Shown in pieces: positions 63,110 to 64,000 of a DNA stretch of 64,000 bases; position 1 is the stretch's first letter; the number at the start of each line of letters is the position of its first letter. A program made the translations under genes and the position numbers. Source of the stretch: PWQG01 sp040882255 (GTDB lineage Bacteria > Pseudomonadota > Gammaproteobacteria > Pseudomonadales > Pseudohongiellaceae); contig JBBEBP010000014.1 of the NCBI GenBank assembly GCA_040882255.1, positions 1-64,000 of the forward strand, written 5' to 3'. The notes under the pieces were generated by a model. The model saw nothing but the letters and a program-made list of their open reading frames with translations. It was not told the DNA's origin and did not search any database.

Positions 63110-63538
63110 TCAGTCGTCGTTTTCGTGGCGCTGCAGCGACAGGGCGACGAACTCGCCGGACTGGCTCCAGTCACCGCTGATCCGTTGTACATGCCCGCCC
63201 TCGTCATCCACCCGGATCGAGCCCAGGAACTCGGCCTGCACGTCGGGGAATTGCATGACCAGGCGCTGCCCGTCAAGTGATACGCGGTCGGCCGGAATGC
63301 CGGTCCGGTACTGCGAGGGGATGTCCAGGCGGGCGGCGAGAGTGCCATCCTCTTCCTGCTGGATATGGAAGACCAGCTCCAGCGGCGGATAGTTGCCCAC
63401 CTGGAAGCGGCCACTCCAGCTGTCGGCCAGCGAGGCGCGCACCGATTCTCCGGAGGCTGTCGCGGGCCAGTGCCACAGCGCTGGCAGCAATGCCAGTGCC
63501 AGTAACAGGGAGCGTGCGCGGATCGGGGTCTTCTTCAT
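63110..63538 (-). CDS. Exported beta-rich domain protein of alpha/beta-hydrolase N-terminal type
   Basis: A 142-residue protein with a signal peptide (residues about 8-30, cleavage near ATASGES) and one beta-rich domain (35-138). The pattern WSGRFQVGNYPPLELVFHIQ, then LAARLDIPSQYRTGIPADRV and LVMQFPDVQAEFLGS, recalls the N-terminal domain found before many bacterial alpha/beta hydrolases; here it stands alone. ATG at 63538 has a weak ribosome-binding site. It lies just upstream of gloA and may be cotranscribed with it. No function is assigned. Confidence 0.7.
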   Translation of the reverse strand: MKKTPIRARSLLLALALLPALWHWPATASGESVRASLADSWSGRFQVGNYPPLELVFHIQQEEDGTLAARLDIPSQYRTGIPADRVSLDGQRLVMQFPDVQAEFLGSIRVDDEGGHVQRISGDWSQSGEFVALSLQRHENDD

Positions 63539-63669
63539 GGGACAAGAATAGCATTTCCGCTGCATAAAGAAAGCCATCACCACGGCTGTTTTGCGGAAAC
63601 GGTGATCTGTTGCCGGACATGATAGTATGCTCGCCGTCCACAGGGAGAGAGCGGAGGGGTGACCTTCAG

Positions 63670-64000
63670 ATGAGCGAAGCTGATCGCAACGCCGGTGCGC
63701 GGCGTTATGTGATGACCGTATCGTGCCCGGAAGCCAATGGCATCGTCCGGGCGGTCAGTGATTTTCTATACCAGCGTGGCGCCACGATCAGCGAGGCGGC
63801 CCAGCACCGGGATCCGGTGGAGGACCGTTTCTTCATGCGGGTGGAGTTCGAGGAAGCCGAGGGAGAGCTGCCCGACCAGTCGCGTCTGGAGCAGGAGTTC
63901 CGGGTTGTGGCCACGGCCTTCGATATGGACTGGCAGTTGTTCGATATCGACAATCCTCCCCGGGTCCTGCTCGCAGTATCCCGTCACGGCCACTGTCTCA
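63670..64000 (+). CDS. purU: Formyltetrahydrofolate deformylase, 5' part only
   Basis: Hydrolyses 10-formyltetrahydrofolate to formate and tetrahydrofolate. The window holds about 110 residues: an ACT domain (RYVMTVSCPEANGIVRAVSD, then RFFMRVEFEEAEGELPDQSR) and the hinge before the formyltransferase domain (FDMDWQLFDIDNPPRVLLAVS). The end LLAVSRHGHCL is the start of the catalytic domain. ATG at 63670 is preceded by GGAGGGGTGACC about five bases upstream. It runs off the right edge. Confidence 0.93.
   Translation, partial: MSEADRNAGARRYVMTVSCPEANGIVRAVSDFLYQRGATISEAAQHRDPVEDRFFMRVEFEEAEGELPDQSRLEQEFRVVATAFDMDWQLFDIDNPPRVLLAVSRHGHCL

Overview
The window reads as chromosomal DNA of an aerobic, GC-rich gammaproteobacterium, probably free-living and aquatic. 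The signs are a ubiquinone pathway gene (ubiC), the gammaproteobacterial order ispB-rplU-rpmA-obgE-proB-rpsT-murJ, a Na+-pumping oxaloacetate decarboxylase (oadGAB), three large TonB-dependent receptors, and an ubiC-phoB-phoR-ppk-ppx-bfr-bfd neighbourhood like that of pseudomonad-type genomes. No phage, insertion sequence, CRISPR array or tRNA was seen. I cannot fix the genus.

Layout: (1) 1-100: 3' end of a 5S rRNA gene with its terminator, so an rRNA operon lies to the left. (2) 0.3-9.7 kb, all on the - strand: two TonB-dependent receptors, one broken by a single in-frame TGA, then a compact three-gene operon of a Tat-exported flavin amine/amino-acid oxidase, a dihaem cytochrome c and an exported RidA-type imine deaminase. 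Together these look like an extracytoplasmic amino-acid or amine oxidation module. (3) 9.9-17.6 kb: oadGAB, a PIN-PhoH ATPase, cysE and a GT39-like membrane glycosyltransferase. (4) 17.6-26.1 kb: iron storage (bfd, bfr) behind Fur-like sites, then a phosphate block (ppx, ppk, phoU, phoR, phoB) with three Pho-box-like sites, and an OmpA-family porin. (5) 26.1-34.9 kb: ubiC and a CoA/lipid-type catabolic group (CaiB transferase, quinone-oxidoreductase-like MDR, two SDRs, acyl-CoA dehydrogenase, FAD protein). (6) 34.9-42.0 kb: a CadC-like membrane regulator divergent from an HtrA protease, a secreted beta-lactamase-fold hydrolase, nfsA-like nitroreductase, a second CaiB transferase and an exported SAM methyltransferase. 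(7) 42.1-50.3 kb: third TonB receptor, an SDR39U1-type epimerase, ETF-ubiquinone oxidoreductase, a TPR lipoprotein and an acyl-CoA synthetase. (8) 50.3-64 kb: housekeeping genes (ispB, rplU, rpmA, obgE, proB, rpsT, dps, murJ, DAHP synthase, uspA, aspartate/aromatic aminotransferase, folD, gloA, start of purU), plus an Nramp-related transporter and a 32-residue membrane protein.

How it fits together: acyl-CoA synthetase, CaiB transferases, acyl-CoA dehydrogenase and SDRs would feed electrons through ETF-QO into the quinone pool that ubiC and ispB help build. The oxidase-cytochrome-RidA operon would feed electrons into the respiratory chain from the periplasm. PhoB/PhoR with PhoU, Ppk and Ppx form a local phosphate/polyphosphate regulon whose control sites are readable in the sequence. 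Genes are tightly packed, with several convergent pairs overlapping at their 3' ends.
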